From Rhizobium sp. ZPR4 (GTDB taxonomy: Bacteria; Pseudomonadota; Alphaproteobacteria; Rhizobiales; Rhizobiaceae): a stretch of DNA of 64,000 bases. Each line of letters begins with the position of its first letter. Position 1 is the first letter of the stretch. Shown here piece by piece: positions 8,143 to 16,905 of this stretch. The stretch spans positions 124,001-188,000 of the forward strand of contig NZ_CP157967.1 in NCBI RefSeq assembly GCF_040215725.1. Direction: 5' to 3'. Made by a program: the position numbers and the translations under genes. The notes below the pieces were generated by a model. The model was given only the letters and a program-made list of their open reading frames with translations. It searched no databases and was not told where the DNA came from.

Positions 8143-9399
8143 TTGGAAGACGAATGGTCATTTGTCAGGAAGTTGGCAGTGCGGTTGCGGCAGGAGAGCG
8201 CCATCCTGGTTCTGGCGACGCTGATCGCTGCGCTCGCCCTCGTTGAAGGCATCAACACCGGCGCCGTATTCTGGATCTGGGCGATCGTCATGATCGTCAC
8301 GCTGCTTCGCCCGCCGCTGGTCGAGAGGGTGGTGGTACCGCCGCAGGACGAGCCGGCTCCTGTTGATCCGCAGGCTGTGCTACACACCGCCTTTGCCGGG
8401 TTGGCGGCACTCGACATGCCGGTGCTGATCATCGATCGTGAAGCGTCGGTGCTGGTGCAGAACATGGCCGTCGAAAAAGCCTTCGGCGCCTTTCCGATCG
8501 GAGCACATATTTCCTCCAAGCTACGCTCGCCCGGCCTGCTCGACATGGTGCGCGAGACCATCACCACCAATACGCCGAACCAGATCGAGCATTCCGAGCG
8601 TCTGCCCTCGGAGCGGGTCTATGTCGTGCGCATCGCGCCGATCCATCTGCCTGAGATCGACAAGGAGGAGGATGCCCTCTTTCTGCTCTCCTTCCGCGAT
8701 ATATCCGAGCTGCGCCACATCGACCGCATGCGCTCCGATTTCGTCGCCAATGCCAGCCATGAGCTGCGCACGCCCTTGGCATCGCTGCGCGGCTTCATCG
8801 AGACGATTCAGGGGCCGGCCAAATCCGATGCCAAGGCGCAGCAGCGTTTCCTCGGTATCATGCTCGATCAGACAACCCGCATGAGCAGGCTGGTCGACGA
8901 CCTCCTGTCGCTGTCGCGCCTGGAATTGAAGTCGCACATCGCACCGGATCAGAAGGTGGATCTTGTCCCCCTGCTTGGCCATGTGCGCGATTCCCTGCTG
9001 CCGCTTGCCGGTGATCTCGATGTGACCATCAATCTGCATTTGCCTGCGGGCAAGGTAGAAGTATTGGGCGATCGCGACGAACTGGTGCAGGTCTTCGAGA
9101 ACCTGATCGAGAATGCCTGCAAATACGGCCAGGAAGGGAAGTCAGTCGAGGTTTCGCTGCTGAGTGGTGCCGGCCAGGCCGTCGAGGTCGTCATCTCGGA
9201 CAAGGGGCCGGGGATACCCGCAGAACATGTGCCGCGCCTGACCGAGCGCTTCTATCGCGTTAACGTTGAGGACAGCCGGTCCAAGAAGGGAACCGGCCTC
9301 GGGCTTGCCATCGTCAAGCATATCCTGACCCGACACCGCGCCAGACTGATCGTCAAGTCGGAAGTTGGAAAGGGAACCGACTTTACGGTCCGCTTCTGA
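8143..9399 (+). CDS. phoR: Phosphate regulon sensor histidine kinase PhoR
   Basis: 418 residues from a TTG at 8143. An in-frame stop lies 7 codons upstream and no ATG or GTG start is available near the N terminus. Two hydrophobic segments (residues about 20-60) anchor it in the inner membrane. A PAS-like sensor region (about 85-190) precedes the HisKA dimerisation helix with the phospho-acceptor His206 ([10 protein letters not shown]). The HATPase domain shows [11 protein letters not shown] (N box), SDKGPGIP (G1) and [12 protein letters not shown] (G2). It is followed directly by pstS and shares the cluster with its partner phoB, as is usual in rhizobia. A single CTGTCAT at 8075-8081 could be part of a Pho box, but the second half is weak. 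Confidence 0.93.
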   Translation: MEDEWSFVRKLAVRLRQESAILVLATLIAALALVEGINTGAVFWIWAIVMIVTLLRPPLVERVVVPPQDEPAPVDPQAVLHTAFAGLAALDMPVLIIDREASVLVQNMAVEKAFGAFPIGAHISSKLRSPGLLDMVRETITTNTPNQIEHSERLPSERVYVVRIAPIHLPEIDKEEDALFLLSFRDISELRHIDRMRSDFVANASHELRTPLASLRGFIETIQGPAKSDAKAQQRFLGIMLDQTTRMSRLVDDLLSLSRLELKSHIAPDQKVDLVPLLGHVRDSLLPLAGDLDVTINLHLPAGKVEVLGDRDELVQVFENLIENACKYGQEGKSVEVSLLSGAGQAVEVVISDKGPGIPAEHVPRLTERFYRVNVEDSRSKKGTGLGLAIVKHILTRHRARLIVKSEVGKGTDFTVRF

Positions 9400-9459
9400 G
9401 AAGCTCCGTGAAACGCTCTTTTGACCACTGATTTATCCAAATAATATCAGATAGATGGT

Positions 9460-9488
9460 CTGTCATAATTGTTTCACTCGCCTGACAT
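9460..9488 (+). promoter_or_regulatory. Pho box upstream of pstS
   Basis: Three heptamers spaced at 11 bp: CTGTCAT (9460), GTTTCAC (9471) and CTGACAT (9482). The first two read CTGTCATAATTGTTTCAC, close to the PhoB consensus of CTGTCAT direct repeats. The site lies 97 bp before the pstS start, which is consistent with PhoB activation of the pst operon under phosphate starvation. Confidence 0.75.
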
Positions 9489-9584
9489 AAAAGGGCGGTG
9501 TTTTCGCCAGTAAGAATGGACTGCTGAAAAAGTGGATGTGGCGTCCACCTCAGCGCTCTTCAAAGCTCATTAGGGGGATTCGTT

Positions 9585-10619
9585 ATGAATGCTTTGAAAA
9601 TATCCATTCTTGCGCTGGTTGCATCGGCTGCCCTTGCGGGAACTGCAGCCGCCCGCGATCAAATTCAGATTGCCGGCTCATCGACCGTATTTCCATATGC
9701 CAAGATCGTTGCCGAAACTTTCGGCGAGACCTTCACCAACTTCAAGACCCCTGTGGTCGAGTCCGGCGGCTCCGGAGCCGGCCTGAAGGAATTCTGCAAG
9801 GGCGTCGGAACGGATTCCATCGATATCGCCAATTCGTCGCGCCCGATCAAGGACAGTGAAGTCGAAGCCTGCAAGGCCGCCGGCGTTGCTGACATCCAGC
9901 AGGTCAAGATCGGCTATGACGGCATCGTCTTTGCCTTCGACAAGAGTAATCCCGACATCAAGTTCGAGCCGGTCGATCTCTACAAGGCGCTTGCCGCCGA
10001 AGTGGTCGTCGATGGCAAGCTGATTGCCAATCCTTACAAGAAGTGGTCCGAGATCAATCCGTTGCTGCCGGATTTTGAAATCGCCGCCTATATTCCGGGC
10101 GAGAAGCACGGCACGCGCGAAGTCTTCGAAGAGAAGGTGCTCGCCGCCGGCTGCAAGGCTTCCGGCGCCGCTGATGTCATCAAGGCCGCGGTTTCCGATG
10201 CTGGCCAGCAGGCCAAGAAATGCATAGCCGTGCGTAAGGATGGTGTCGCGGTCGATATCGACGGCGACTATCCCGAAACGCTGGCCCGCATCAATGCCAA
10301 CAAGCATGGCATCGGTGTTTTCGGCCTGTATTTCTTCCAGAACAACGCCGACAAGCTGAAGGTCGCCACTGTCAGCGGCATCGTGCCTTCGGGCCAGACG
10401 ATCGCCGATGGCACCTATCCAGTGTCGCGGCCGTTGTTCTTCTACGTCAAGAAGGCCCATCTGGGTGTCATCCCTGGGCTCAAGGAATATGTCGATTTCT
10501 TCACGAGCGATCAGATGATCGGACCGGACAGCCCGCTGGCGGAATATGGCCTCGTGCCGGCGCCGGATGCAGAACGCGACCAGATCCGCAAGGATTTCTC
10601 GGGCGGGAAGATCATGTGA
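9585..10619 (+). CDS. pstS: Phosphate ABC transporter, periplasmic binding protein PstS
   Basis: 344 residues with a signal peptide (MNALKISILALVASAALAG, cleavage near TAAA-RDQ). The mature start IQIAGSSTVFPYAK and the VESGGSGAGLKEFC loop are phosphate-binding motifs of the PstS family; KHGTREVFEEKV is a later ligand-loop segment. It captures inorganic phosphate in the periplasm and delivers it to PstC/PstA. AGGGGGA precedes the ATG by 6-8 nt. It is first of the pst genes downstream of the Pho box. Several cysteines (C63, C93, C187, C212) could form disulphides. Confidence 0.95.
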   Translation: MNALKISILALVASAALAGTAAARDQIQIAGSSTVFPYAKIVAETFGETFTNFKTPVVESGGSGAGLKEFCKGVGTDSIDIANSSRPIKDSEVEACKAAGVADIQQVKIGYDGIVFAFDKSNPDIKFEPVDLYKALAAEVVVDGKLIANPYKKWSEINPLLPDFEIAAYIPGEKHGTREVFEEKVLAAGCKASGAADVIKAAVSDAGQQAKKCIAVRKDGVAVDIDGDYPETLARINANKHGIGVFGLYFFQNNADKLKVATVSGIVPSGQTIADGTYPVSRPLFFYVKKAHLGVIPGLKEYVDFFTSDQMIGPDSPLAEYGLVPAPDAERDQIRKDFSGGKIM

Positions 10620-10637
10620 GTGCGTAAGGATCGAGCA

Positions 10638-10662
10638 CCGGCGCGGCTTGTTGCTGCGCCGG
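10638..10662 (+). terminator. Intercistronic hairpin between pstS and pstC
   Basis: CCGGCGC (10638-10644) pairs with GCGCCGG (10656-10662) around an 11-nt loop, without a T-tract. Such hairpins between binding-protein and permease genes often stabilise or partly terminate the upstream message, which would give more PstS than PstC; here that is inference. Confidence 0.55.
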
Positions 10663-10681
10663 GGTTCGCCGGGGAATGGGA

Positions 10682-12163
10682 ATGAGTGTATCGCTGCTGC
10701 TGCTCTGCTTGTCGGTCTTCGGCGCCTCCGCTTTCGTGCTGGGGCGGGTGAGGGCGGCTGCGCTGTCGGGCGGCAGGTCTTCGTCCATGCATTCCCGGCT
10801 TGGCTACCACGGAGCCTATGCTGCCATCTGGGCGGTGCTTCCGGCTCTGGCGCTCGTCTGTGTCTGGCTGATCGTCAGTCCCATCGTCATCGATCGCCTG
10901 GTGACCAAATCTTTTCCGGAGGAAGTTCAGTCTCTGCCGCCGGCCGAACTCAATCTCAGCTATGGCATGGTGCGCAGCATCGCCCACGGCATGCGCATGC
11001 TCGATAGCCAGGAGCTTGCCGATGTCGATAACGGCAAGGCCGATCTTCAGTTGCTGTTGGCGCAGAAGGGCGTCCCCCTCGCCGTTCGCCCCACCGGCTA
11101 CATGATCGATGCCGCCAGCAAGTATAACTATATGCGCGAAGTGAGCCGGATGGTGATGTCGGCGGCGGCGATCATCCTGTCGCTGCTGTGCGCAGCCTAT
11201 GGCTTGTGCGCCATCGCGCCGCGTTTTCGCGCCCGCAATCGTGTGGAACAGGTCATTCTCGGCGCCCTGATCGTCGCCTCCTCCATCGCGGTGCTGACGA
11301 CGGTCGGCATCGCCGTTTCCATGCTTTCGGAAGCGGCGCGCTTCTTCAGCATGGTGCCGGCCAACGAATTCTTCTTCGGCACTGTCTGGGATCCGCGCTT
11401 CACCGGCGCCGGTTCGCAGACCTCGGGCACCTTCGGCCTGATCCCGTTGCTGGCCGGCACGATCTATATCGGCTTCGTCGCCATGCTGTTTGCCGTGCCC
11501 ATCGGCCTTTTTGCAGCGATCTACATGGCCGAATATGCCTCGGCGCGCGTGCGCTCCATCGCCAAGCCGATGCTGGAGGTTCTGGCCGGCATTCCGACCA
11601 TCGTCTACGGCTTCTTCGCGCTCATCACTGTCGGACCCTTCCTGCGCGATATTTCCGCCGAGATCGATGGCTTGATGACCGGGAGCTACAAAAGCTTCAT
11701 CGAGGCGCAGAGCGTTTTGACAGCCGGCTTCGTCATGGGCGTGATGCTCATCCCTTACGTCTCGTCGCTGTCGGACGATATCATCATGGCCGTGCCGCGC
11801 TCGCTTCGCGACGGCTCGCTTGGCCTTGGCGCCACGCGTTCGGAAACGGTCAAGCGCGTTCTGCTGCCTGCAGCTCTTCCCGGCATCGTCGGCGCATTGC
11901 TCATGACAGCGTCGCGGGCGATCGGCGAAACCATGATCGTGGTGCTGGCAGCCGGCGTGGCCGCGCGCATGCAGCTCGATCCCTTCGAGCCGATGACGAC
12001 GGTCACGGTGAAGATCGTCAATCAGCTGACCGGAGATCTGGAGTTCACTTCGCCGCAGACGCTCGTTGCCTTCGCGCTCGGCATCACGCTGTTCTGCCTG
12101 ACGCTGTGCCTCAACGTCTATGCGCTCTACATCGTCCGTCGATACAGGGAGCAATACGAATGA
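10682..12163 (+). CDS. pstC: Phosphate ABC transporter permease PstC
   Basis: 493 residues from the ATG at 10682, which lies 6 nt after GGGGA; the ATG at 10676 abuts that site. The protein is much longer than the ~310 residues of E. coli PstC. An N-terminal extension with two membrane segments and a ~90-residue soluble part precedes the permease core. The core has the inner-membrane permease loop (SLGLGATRSETVKRVLLPAAL) near the C terminus and a PstC-like IPTIVYGFFAL. This long form is common in alphaproteobacteria. It overlaps pstA by 4 bp (ATGA), so the two are translationally coupled. Confidence 0.92.
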   Translation: MSVSLLLLCLSVFGASAFVLGRVRAAALSGGRSSSMHSRLGYHGAYAAIWAVLPALALVCVWLIVSPIVIDRLVTKSFPEEVQSLPPAELNLSYGMVRSIAHGMRMLDSQELADVDNGKADLQLLLAQKGVPLAVRPTGYMIDAASKYNYMREVSRMVMSAAAIILSLLCAAYGLCAIAPRFRARNRVEQVILGALIVASSIAVLTTVGIAVSMLSEAARFFSMVPANEFFFGTVWDPRFTGAGSQTSGTFGLIPLLAGTIYIGFVAMLFAVPIGLFAAIYMAEYASARVRSIAKPMLEVLAGIPTIVYGFFALITVGPFLRDISAEIDGLMTGSYKSFIEAQSVLTAGFVMGVMLIPYVSSLSDDIIMAVPRSLRDGSLGLGATRSETVKRVLLPAALPGIVGALLMTASRAIGETMIVVLAAGVAARMQLDPFEPMTTVTVKIVNQLTGDLEFTSPQTLVAFALGITLFCLTLCLNVYALYIVRRYREQYE

Positions 12164-13494
12164 GCGACATCGTATCCTCCTCTCAGCTCAACATGCCGCG
12201 CGGACTGACGCCGGGTACGTCTGTGCGCCGCGATATCGGCATCGCCAGGCGCTATGCTGCCGAACGCCGCTTTCGCGCCTATGGGATAACGGCCGTCATC
12301 TTTGGCCTTATCTTCCTCATCATCCTGGTCTCGACCGTGGTCCGCACGGGCTATACCGCCTTCGTTCAGACCTCGATCACCCTGCCGATCGAATTCACCG
12401 AGAAGGTGATCGACCCGACTGCCAAACGCACCAGCGATCCGAAGGTACTGATCGCTGCCAACTATCCGGTGCTGGTGCGCGACGCCCTGGTGAAGGCGCT
12501 TGGCATCGATCCGGCCAATCGTGTGCTCGTTCGTGAAGCGATGGCGATGGTGTCGGATGGCGCGAGGGTCGCATTGCGTGACCGGGTCGTTGCCAATCCT
12601 TCGATCATCGGGACGACCCAGAGCGCCACTTTCCTTGCCAGCGCCAACATCGATTCCGCCAACAAGGGCCAGATCGATCTTACGGTCGACGAGAAGGATC
12701 GCAAGGTATCCGATCGGCAGGTCGCCTGGATGAAACAGCTCAGCGATAGCGGCGCACTGTACAAGACTTTCAACAGCGGACTCTTCGTATCGGGCAATTC
12801 GAGCCGGCCGGAGGCCGCCGGTCTCGGTGTGGCGTTGATCGGCTCGCTCTATCTGATGCTGACCGTTCTCGTGCTCGCCTTGCCGGTCGGCGTTGCGGCG
12901 TCGATCTATCTGGAGGAGTTTGCGCCGAAGAACCGGCTGACGGATCTGATCGAGGTCAACATCAACAATCTCGCGGCCGTGCCCTCGATCGTCTACGGCC
13001 TGTTGGGCCTCTCGGTCTTCATCAACATGATGGGTCTGCCGCGTTCGGCCTCGCTGGTCGGCGGGCTCGTGCTGAGCCTGATGACGCTGCCGATGATTAT
13101 CATCGCCACGCGCTCGGCATTGCGTGCTGTGCCGCCATCGATCCGCAGCGCGGCACTCGGGCTGGGTGCGTCACGCATGCAGATGGTCTTCCATCACGTC
13201 CTGCCGCTCGCCATGCCGGGCATCCTGACGGGCACGATCCTCGGGCTTGCCCATGCGCTCGGTGAAACGGCGCCGCTGCTTTTGATCGGCATGGTCGCCT
13301 TTGTCGCCAACTATCCGGCATCGCCTCTCGATCCTTCGACGGCGTTGCCGGTGCAGATCTACATGTGGGCGAGCGAAGCCGAGCGTGCCTTCGTCGAAAG
13401 AACGTCCGGGGCCATCATCGTCCTGCTCTTCTTCCTCGTCGCAATGAACATCGGCGCGATCCTGCTGCGCCGCCGCTTCGAGCGGCGCTGGTAA
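12160..13494 (+). CDS. pstA: Phosphate ABC transporter permease PstA
   Basis: 444 residues from the ATG that overlaps the pstC stop. The N terminus is cytoplasmic, then a membrane segment ([19 protein letters not shown]) and a periplasmic stretch of about 170 residues that E. coli PstA lacks. The permease core has [11 protein letters not shown], the EAA-type loop [19 protein letters not shown] and [18 protein letters not shown]. With PstC it forms the membrane channel for phosphate, driven by PstB. Confidence 0.92.
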   Translation: MSDIVSSSQLNMPRGLTPGTSVRRDIGIARRYAAERRFRAYGITAVIFGLIFLIILVSTVVRTGYTAFVQTSITLPIEFTEKVIDPTAKRTSDPKVLIAANYPVLVRDALVKALGIDPANRVLVREAMAMVSDGARVALRDRVVANPSIIGTTQSATFLASANIDSANKGQIDLTVDEKDRKVSDRQVAWMKQLSDSGALYKTFNSGLFVSGNSSRPEAAGLGVALIGSLYLMLTVLVLALPVGVAASIYLEEFAPKNRLTDLIEVNINNLAAVPSIVYGLLGLSVFINMMGLPRSASLVGGLVLSLMTLPMIIIATRSALRAVPPSIRSAALGLGASRMQMVFHHVLPLAMPGILTGTILGLAHALGETAPLLLIGMVAFVANYPASPLDPSTALPVQIYMWASEAERAFVERTSGAIIVLLFFLVAMNIGAILLRRRFERRW

Positions 13495-13508
13495 GGGAGG
13501 GCCGTGGG

Positions 13509-14324
13509 ATGAACATGATGACGGAAGCCGCAAGCGAAAAAGCATTGACCAAGAGGATGATGACGATCCCCTACAAGATGATCGGCCAGGACGTTTCGGT
13601 CTTCTATGGCGATAAGCGCGCGCTCTTTGACGTCAATCTGAAGATCCGTGCAAATACGGTCACGGCTCTGATCGGCCCTTCCGGCTGCGGCAAGTCCACC
13701 TTCCTGCGCTGCCTCAACCGCATGAACGATACGATCGAGACCTGCCGCGTCACCGGCAAGATCACGCTCGACGATCAGGATGTCTATGACAACAGCATCG
13801 ATGTCGTGGAATTGCGCGCGCGCGTCGGTATGGTTTTTCAGAAGCCGAACCCGTTCCCGAAGTCGATCTACGAAAACGTTGCCTATGGCCCGCGTATTCA
13901 CGGCCTGCATCGCTCGAAAGCCGATCTGGAGCATATCGTCGAAACCAGCCTGCAGAAGGCCGGTCTCTGGGGCGAAGTGAAGGATCGGCTTCACGACGCC
14001 GGCACCAGCCTTTCGGGCGGTCAGCAGCAGCGCCTCTGCATCGCGCGCGCTGTCGCGGTTAGCCCGGAAGTTATCCTGATGGACGAGCCGTGCTCGGCGC
14101 TCGATCCGATTGCAACAGCCAAGGTCGAAGACCTTATCCACGAGCTGCGGGAAAATTTCACCATCGTCATCGTGACGCATTCCATGCAGCAGGCAGCCCG
14201 CGTCTCGCAGCGCACCGCAATGTTCCACCTCGGCCATCTGGTCGAGGAGAACGACACCGATAAGATGTTCACCAATCCCGACGATTTCCGCACGCAGGAT
14301 TACATCATGGGCCGTTTTGGTTGA
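13509..14324 (+). CDS. pstB: Phosphate ABC transporter ATPase PstB
   Basis: 271 residues, with GGAGG 8 nt before the ATG at 13509. ABC ATPase motifs in order: Walker [11 protein letters not shown]-loop [11 protein letters not shown] (PstB-specific), signature LSGGQQQR, Walker [13 protein letters not shown], and H-loop IVTHSMQQ. The pairs CLNRMND and [11 protein letters not shown] are also typical of PstB. It powers phosphate import and, with PhoU, relays transport status to PhoR. Confidence 0.96.
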   Translation: MNMMTEAASEKALTKRMMTIPYKMIGQDVSVFYGDKRALFDVNLKIRANTVTALIGPSGCGKSTFLRCLNRMNDTIETCRVTGKITLDDQDVYDNSIDVVELRARVGMVFQKPNPFPKSIYENVAYGPRIHGLHRSKADLEHIVETSLQKAGLWGEVKDRLHDAGTSLSGGQQQRLCIARAVAVSPEVILMDEPCSALDPIATAKVEDLIHELRENFTIVIVTHSMQQAARVSQRTAMFHLGHLVEENDTDKMFTNPDDFRTQDYIMGRFG

Positions 14325-14375
14325 TGATGTCAGGCGCGCGGCTCATTTCACACAGTTCACCTTGAGGATAGAAAA

Positions 14376-15089
14376 ATGGTCTCCACTCACATTCTCTCTG
14401 CTTACGACGAAGACCTGAAGTTCCTGACGCGCCGCATTGCGGAAATGGGCGGCCTGGCCGAGCAGATGGTTAGCGACAGCGTACGTGCGTTGGTCAACAG
14501 CGATGCCGGCCTCGCACAGAAGGTTATTTCCGACGACGTCGTTCTCGACCATGCCGAGCGCGAAGTCGGCGACAAGGCGATCGTCACGATCGCTCGCCGT
14601 CAGCCGATGGCAGCCGACCTGCGCGAAATCATGGGTTCGATCCGCATCGCCTCCGATCTGGAGCGTGTCGGCGATCTCGGCAAGAACACCGCCAAGCGCG
14701 TCATCGCCGTTCAGGGCACCGGTGTCCCCCGCCGTCTCGCCCGCGGCATCGAGCATCTCTCCGAACTGGCGCTGAGCCAGCTCAAGGAAGTTCTGGACGT
14801 CTACGCGACCCGGTCGCCCGACAAGGCCGTGTCGATCCGCGAACGCGACGAGGAAATCGACGCCATGTACACCTCGCTCTTCCGCGAGATGCTGACCTAC
14901 ATGATGGAAGATCCGCGCAACATCACCACCTGCACGCATCTTCTCTTCTGCGCCAAGAACATCGAGCGCATCGGCGACCATGCCACCAATATCGCCGAGA
15001 CGATCTATTACATGGCGACCGGCGCCCAGCCCGAAGGCGAGCGCCCGAAGGACGATACCGCCAATACCGTCGGCGCGGTGACGGAATAA
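14376..15089 (+). CDS. phoU: Phosphate transport regulator PhoU
   Basis: 237 residues, starting after a GAGGA site. It has the duplicated three-helix PhoU fold, with the metal-binding E/D-rich repeats near DRIASDLERVGDL-type sequence (SIRIASDLERVGDLGKN) in the first half and CAKNIERIGDHATNIAE in the second. PhoU links the Pst transporter to PhoR and keeps the regulon off when phosphate is plentiful. It lies between pstB and phoB, all in one direction with short gaps. Confidence 0.95.
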   Translation: MVSTHILSAYDEDLKFLTRRIAEMGGLAEQMVSDSVRALVNSDAGLAQKVISDDVVLDHAEREVGDKAIVTIARRQPMAADLREIMGSIRIASDLERVGDLGKNTAKRVIAVQGTGVPRRLARGIEHLSELALSQLKEVLDVYATRSPDKAVSIRERDEEIDAMYTSLFREMLTYMMEDPRNITTCTHLLFCAKNIERIGDHATNIAETIYYMATGAQPEGERPKDDTANTVGAVTE

Positions 15090-15119
15090 TCTGGAAGCGA
15101 AAAAGGAGACCAAAGGCGC

Positions 15120-15803
15120 ATGGTTCCGAGAGTTGCTGTTGTAGAAGACGAGGAAGCGCTCAGCGTTCTGCTGCGCTATAATCTTGAGGCCGAAGGCTTC
15201 GAGGTCGACACGATCCTCAGAGGCGATGAGGCCGAGCTGCGTCTCCAGGAGCGCATCCCCGATCTCCTGATCCTCGACTGGATGCTCCCCGGCGTGTCCG
15301 GTATTGAGCTCTGCCGCCGGCTGCGTATGCGGCCGGAGACGGAGCGCCTGCCAATCATCATGCTGACGGCCCGCGGCGAGGAAAGCGAGCGCGTGCGCGG
15401 GCTTTCGACCGGCGCGGATGATTATGTCGTCAAGCCGTTCTCGACGCCGGAGCTGATGGCCCGCGTCAAGGCGATGTTGCGGCGTGCCCGCCCGGAGGTT
15501 CTCTCCACGGTGCTGCGCTGCGGCGATATCGAGCTGGACCGCGAAACCCATCGCGTCCACCGCAAGAGCCGCGAAGTGCGGTTGGGGCCGACGGAATTCC
15601 GCCTGCTGGAATTCCTGATGTCCTCGCCGGGCCGCGTCTTTTCGCGGTCGCAGCTGCTCGACGGCGTATGGGGTCACGATATCTACGTCGACGAACGCAC
15701 CGTCGATGTCCATGTCGGCCGCCTGCGCAAGGCGCTTAATTTCTCCAATATGCAGGATGTCATCCGCACCGTTCGCGGCGCGGGCTATTCCATGGAAGCC
15801 TGA
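15120..15803 (+). CDS. phoB: Phosphate regulon response regulator PhoB
   Basis: 227 residues. The N-terminal receiver domain shows the acidic pair VVEDEEA, phospho-acceptor Asp53 (LLILDWMLPG), the conserved Thr in MLTARGEE and the Lys in VVKPF. A winged-helix OmpR/PhoB DNA-binding domain follows (LGPTEFRLLEFLMSSPGRVFS, DERTVDVHVGRLRKAL). It binds Pho boxes such as that upstream of pstS. The stop codon lies inside a 9-bp hairpin. Confidence 0.96.
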   Translation: MVPRVAVVEDEEALSVLLRYNLEAEGFEVDTILRGDEAELRLQERIPDLLILDWMLPGVSGIELCRRLRMRPETERLPIIMLTARGEESERVRGLSTGADDYVVKPFSTPELMARVKAMLRRARPEVLSTVLRCGDIELDRETHRVHRKSREVRLGPTEFRLLEFLMSSPGRVFSRSQLLDGVWGHDIYVDERTVDVHVGRLRKALNFSNMQDVIRTVRGAGYSMEA

Positions 15804-15820
15804 GCGCAAGCCGCTCAGGC
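15798..15820 (+). terminator. Hairpin at the end of phoB
   Basis: GCCTGAGCG (15798-15806) pairs perfectly with CGCTCAGGC (15812-15820) around CAAGC. It includes the phoB stop codon and has no clear T-tract, so its terminator function is uncertain. Confidence 0.5.
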
Positions 15821-15832
15821 ATCAACATTACT

Positions 15833-15888
15833 GCGTCACGCGTCTTTCAAGACGCGTTAAGGTCGCTGTAACCTCTTAAATTATGCAG
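15833..15888 (-). repeat. Rhizobial intergenic repeat, family 2, copy 1
   Basis: Read on the minus strand it runs CTGCATAATTTAA, GTTACAGCGACC and a small palindrome ACGCGTCTT...AAGACGCGT. The same modules in the same order occur at 31908-32008. The function of the family is not known to me. Confidence 0.55.
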
Positions 15889-15905
15889 TCGCGGCGGAAA
15901 TAGAA

Positions 15906-15929
15906 AAACGGGCCTCGAGGGGCCCGTTT
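15906..15929. terminator. Bidirectional terminator between phoB and gcrA
   Basis: AAACGGGCC (15906-15914) pairs with GGCCCGTTT (15921-15929) around a 6-nt loop. T-rich sequence follows on both strands (CTCTTTGGTTTT on plus, a run of five T on minus), as expected between two convergent genes. Confidence 0.8.
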
Positions 15930-15952
15930 CTCTTTGGTTTTGCTTATGGCTT

Positions 15953-16480
15953 TCAGCCGTTGTTGCGCCGGCGATCATGCACGGGCTGGTAGGCCATGCG
16001 CTGATGATAGGTGCAGTAGGGCGACGAATCCGGGCTGTCATTGCCGCAAAAGTGAAAATCATCCTTCAGCGGGTCGCCGACCGGCCACTTGCAGGTGCGT
16101 TCCGTCAGCTCCGTCAGGCCGAGGCGGCGGGAGATCGGAACGACGACGTTCGATGCCGGGCGATATTGGATTTCGTTGACGGAATCGACCTCGATCTCTT
16201 CCTTCAGCATGGTTGCGCCCTGCTGGCGGGTGACCACCGCGCGGGTTGCAACGCGCGATCCGTAGGTCGCGGCGCGAGGCGCTGCGGCGCTACGCTTCGG
16301 CGTGCGCGCTGCGGTTGCCGTGCCGCCAGCCTTCGCTCGGCCGGGAAGGTTCAGGCGGTGCACCTTGCCGATGACGGCATTACGGCTCACGCCACCGAGC
16401 TGCGCAGCGATCTGGCTGGCGCTCAACCCTTCGGACCATAGCTTTTTCAGCTTCTCGACGCGTTCGTCTGTCCAATTCAT
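15953..16480 (-). CDS. gcrA: Cell-cycle regulator GcrA
   Basis: 175 residues. The N terminus MNWTDERVEKLKKLWSEGLS, then SASQIAAQLGGVSRNAVIGK, is the DNA-binding helix-turn-helix of GcrA. A basic Ala/Thr-rich linker leads to the C-terminal part with paired Cys and His residues (ERTCKWPVGDP, FHFCGNDSPDSSPYCTYH), as in other GcrA proteins. GcrA acts with sigma-70 at promoters carrying methylated GANTC and controls cell-cycle genes in alphaproteobacteria. Its own upstream region holds five GANTC sites. Confidence 0.95.
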   Translation of the reverse strand: MNWTDERVEKLKKLWSEGLSASQIAAQLGGVSRNAVIGKVHRLNLPGRAKAGGTATAARTPKRSAAAPRAATYGSRVATRAVVTRQQGATMLKEEIEVDSVNEIQYRPASNVVVPISRRLGLTELTERTCKWPVGDPLKDDFHFCGNDSPDSSPYCTYHQRMAYQPVHDRRRNNG

Positions 16481-16512
16481 GCCCTGTCTCCGCTGTCGCG
16501 TTTCCGATGGCA

Positions 16513-16661
16513 GAATCCCTCACCATTGCCTCGCATGGTAACAAGGCGCGAAACGCTCTAAAATTGTGGTGACTAGTTCCGCCGCATGCAGTCTAGCAAT
16601 TGGTTTTTAACCTAGTGTGAGGCTGACTCCGTGACAAGAGTCGCGGGAATCTTGAGGAATC
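16513..16661. promoter_or_regulatory. GANTC (CcrM methylation) site cluster in the gcrA-argD gap
   Basis: GANTC sites are at 16513 (GAATC), 16625 (GACTC), 16638 (GAGTC), 16647 (GAATC) and 16657 (GAATC), four of them within 37 bp. By chance about one per 256 bp would be expected at even base composition. The 425-bp gap between the divergent gcrA and argD genes holds no supported gene. CcrM methylation state at gcrA is a known control in Caulobacter; its use here is inferred. Confidence 0.65.
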
Positions 16662-16905
16662 GATTTCGAGGTTTTCCCCAACTTGCTGTCCAGGCGTGGC
16701 ATTTCTGCAATAGGCGCCGCCGAACCCAGCTCTTTTGCCCGCAAGCGCTATCTCGCACCTGCTAAAACGCCAGTTTTGTTGACATCGCGGTGCAAAACAT
16801 CAATAGTGCCCAGGCCGCCGCAAGGCGGCATTTTTGATTTTTTCGGACCCGTTTCATCAAACGGAAGCGATCGGTCCTTAAAGTTGTGATCGAGGAGAAA
16901 TGGCC

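Noticed and set aside
10511..12154. 547-codon open frame on the minus strand opposite pstC
   Set aside because: It is a shadow of pstC, very rich in His, Arg, Gln and Asp, with no fold features.
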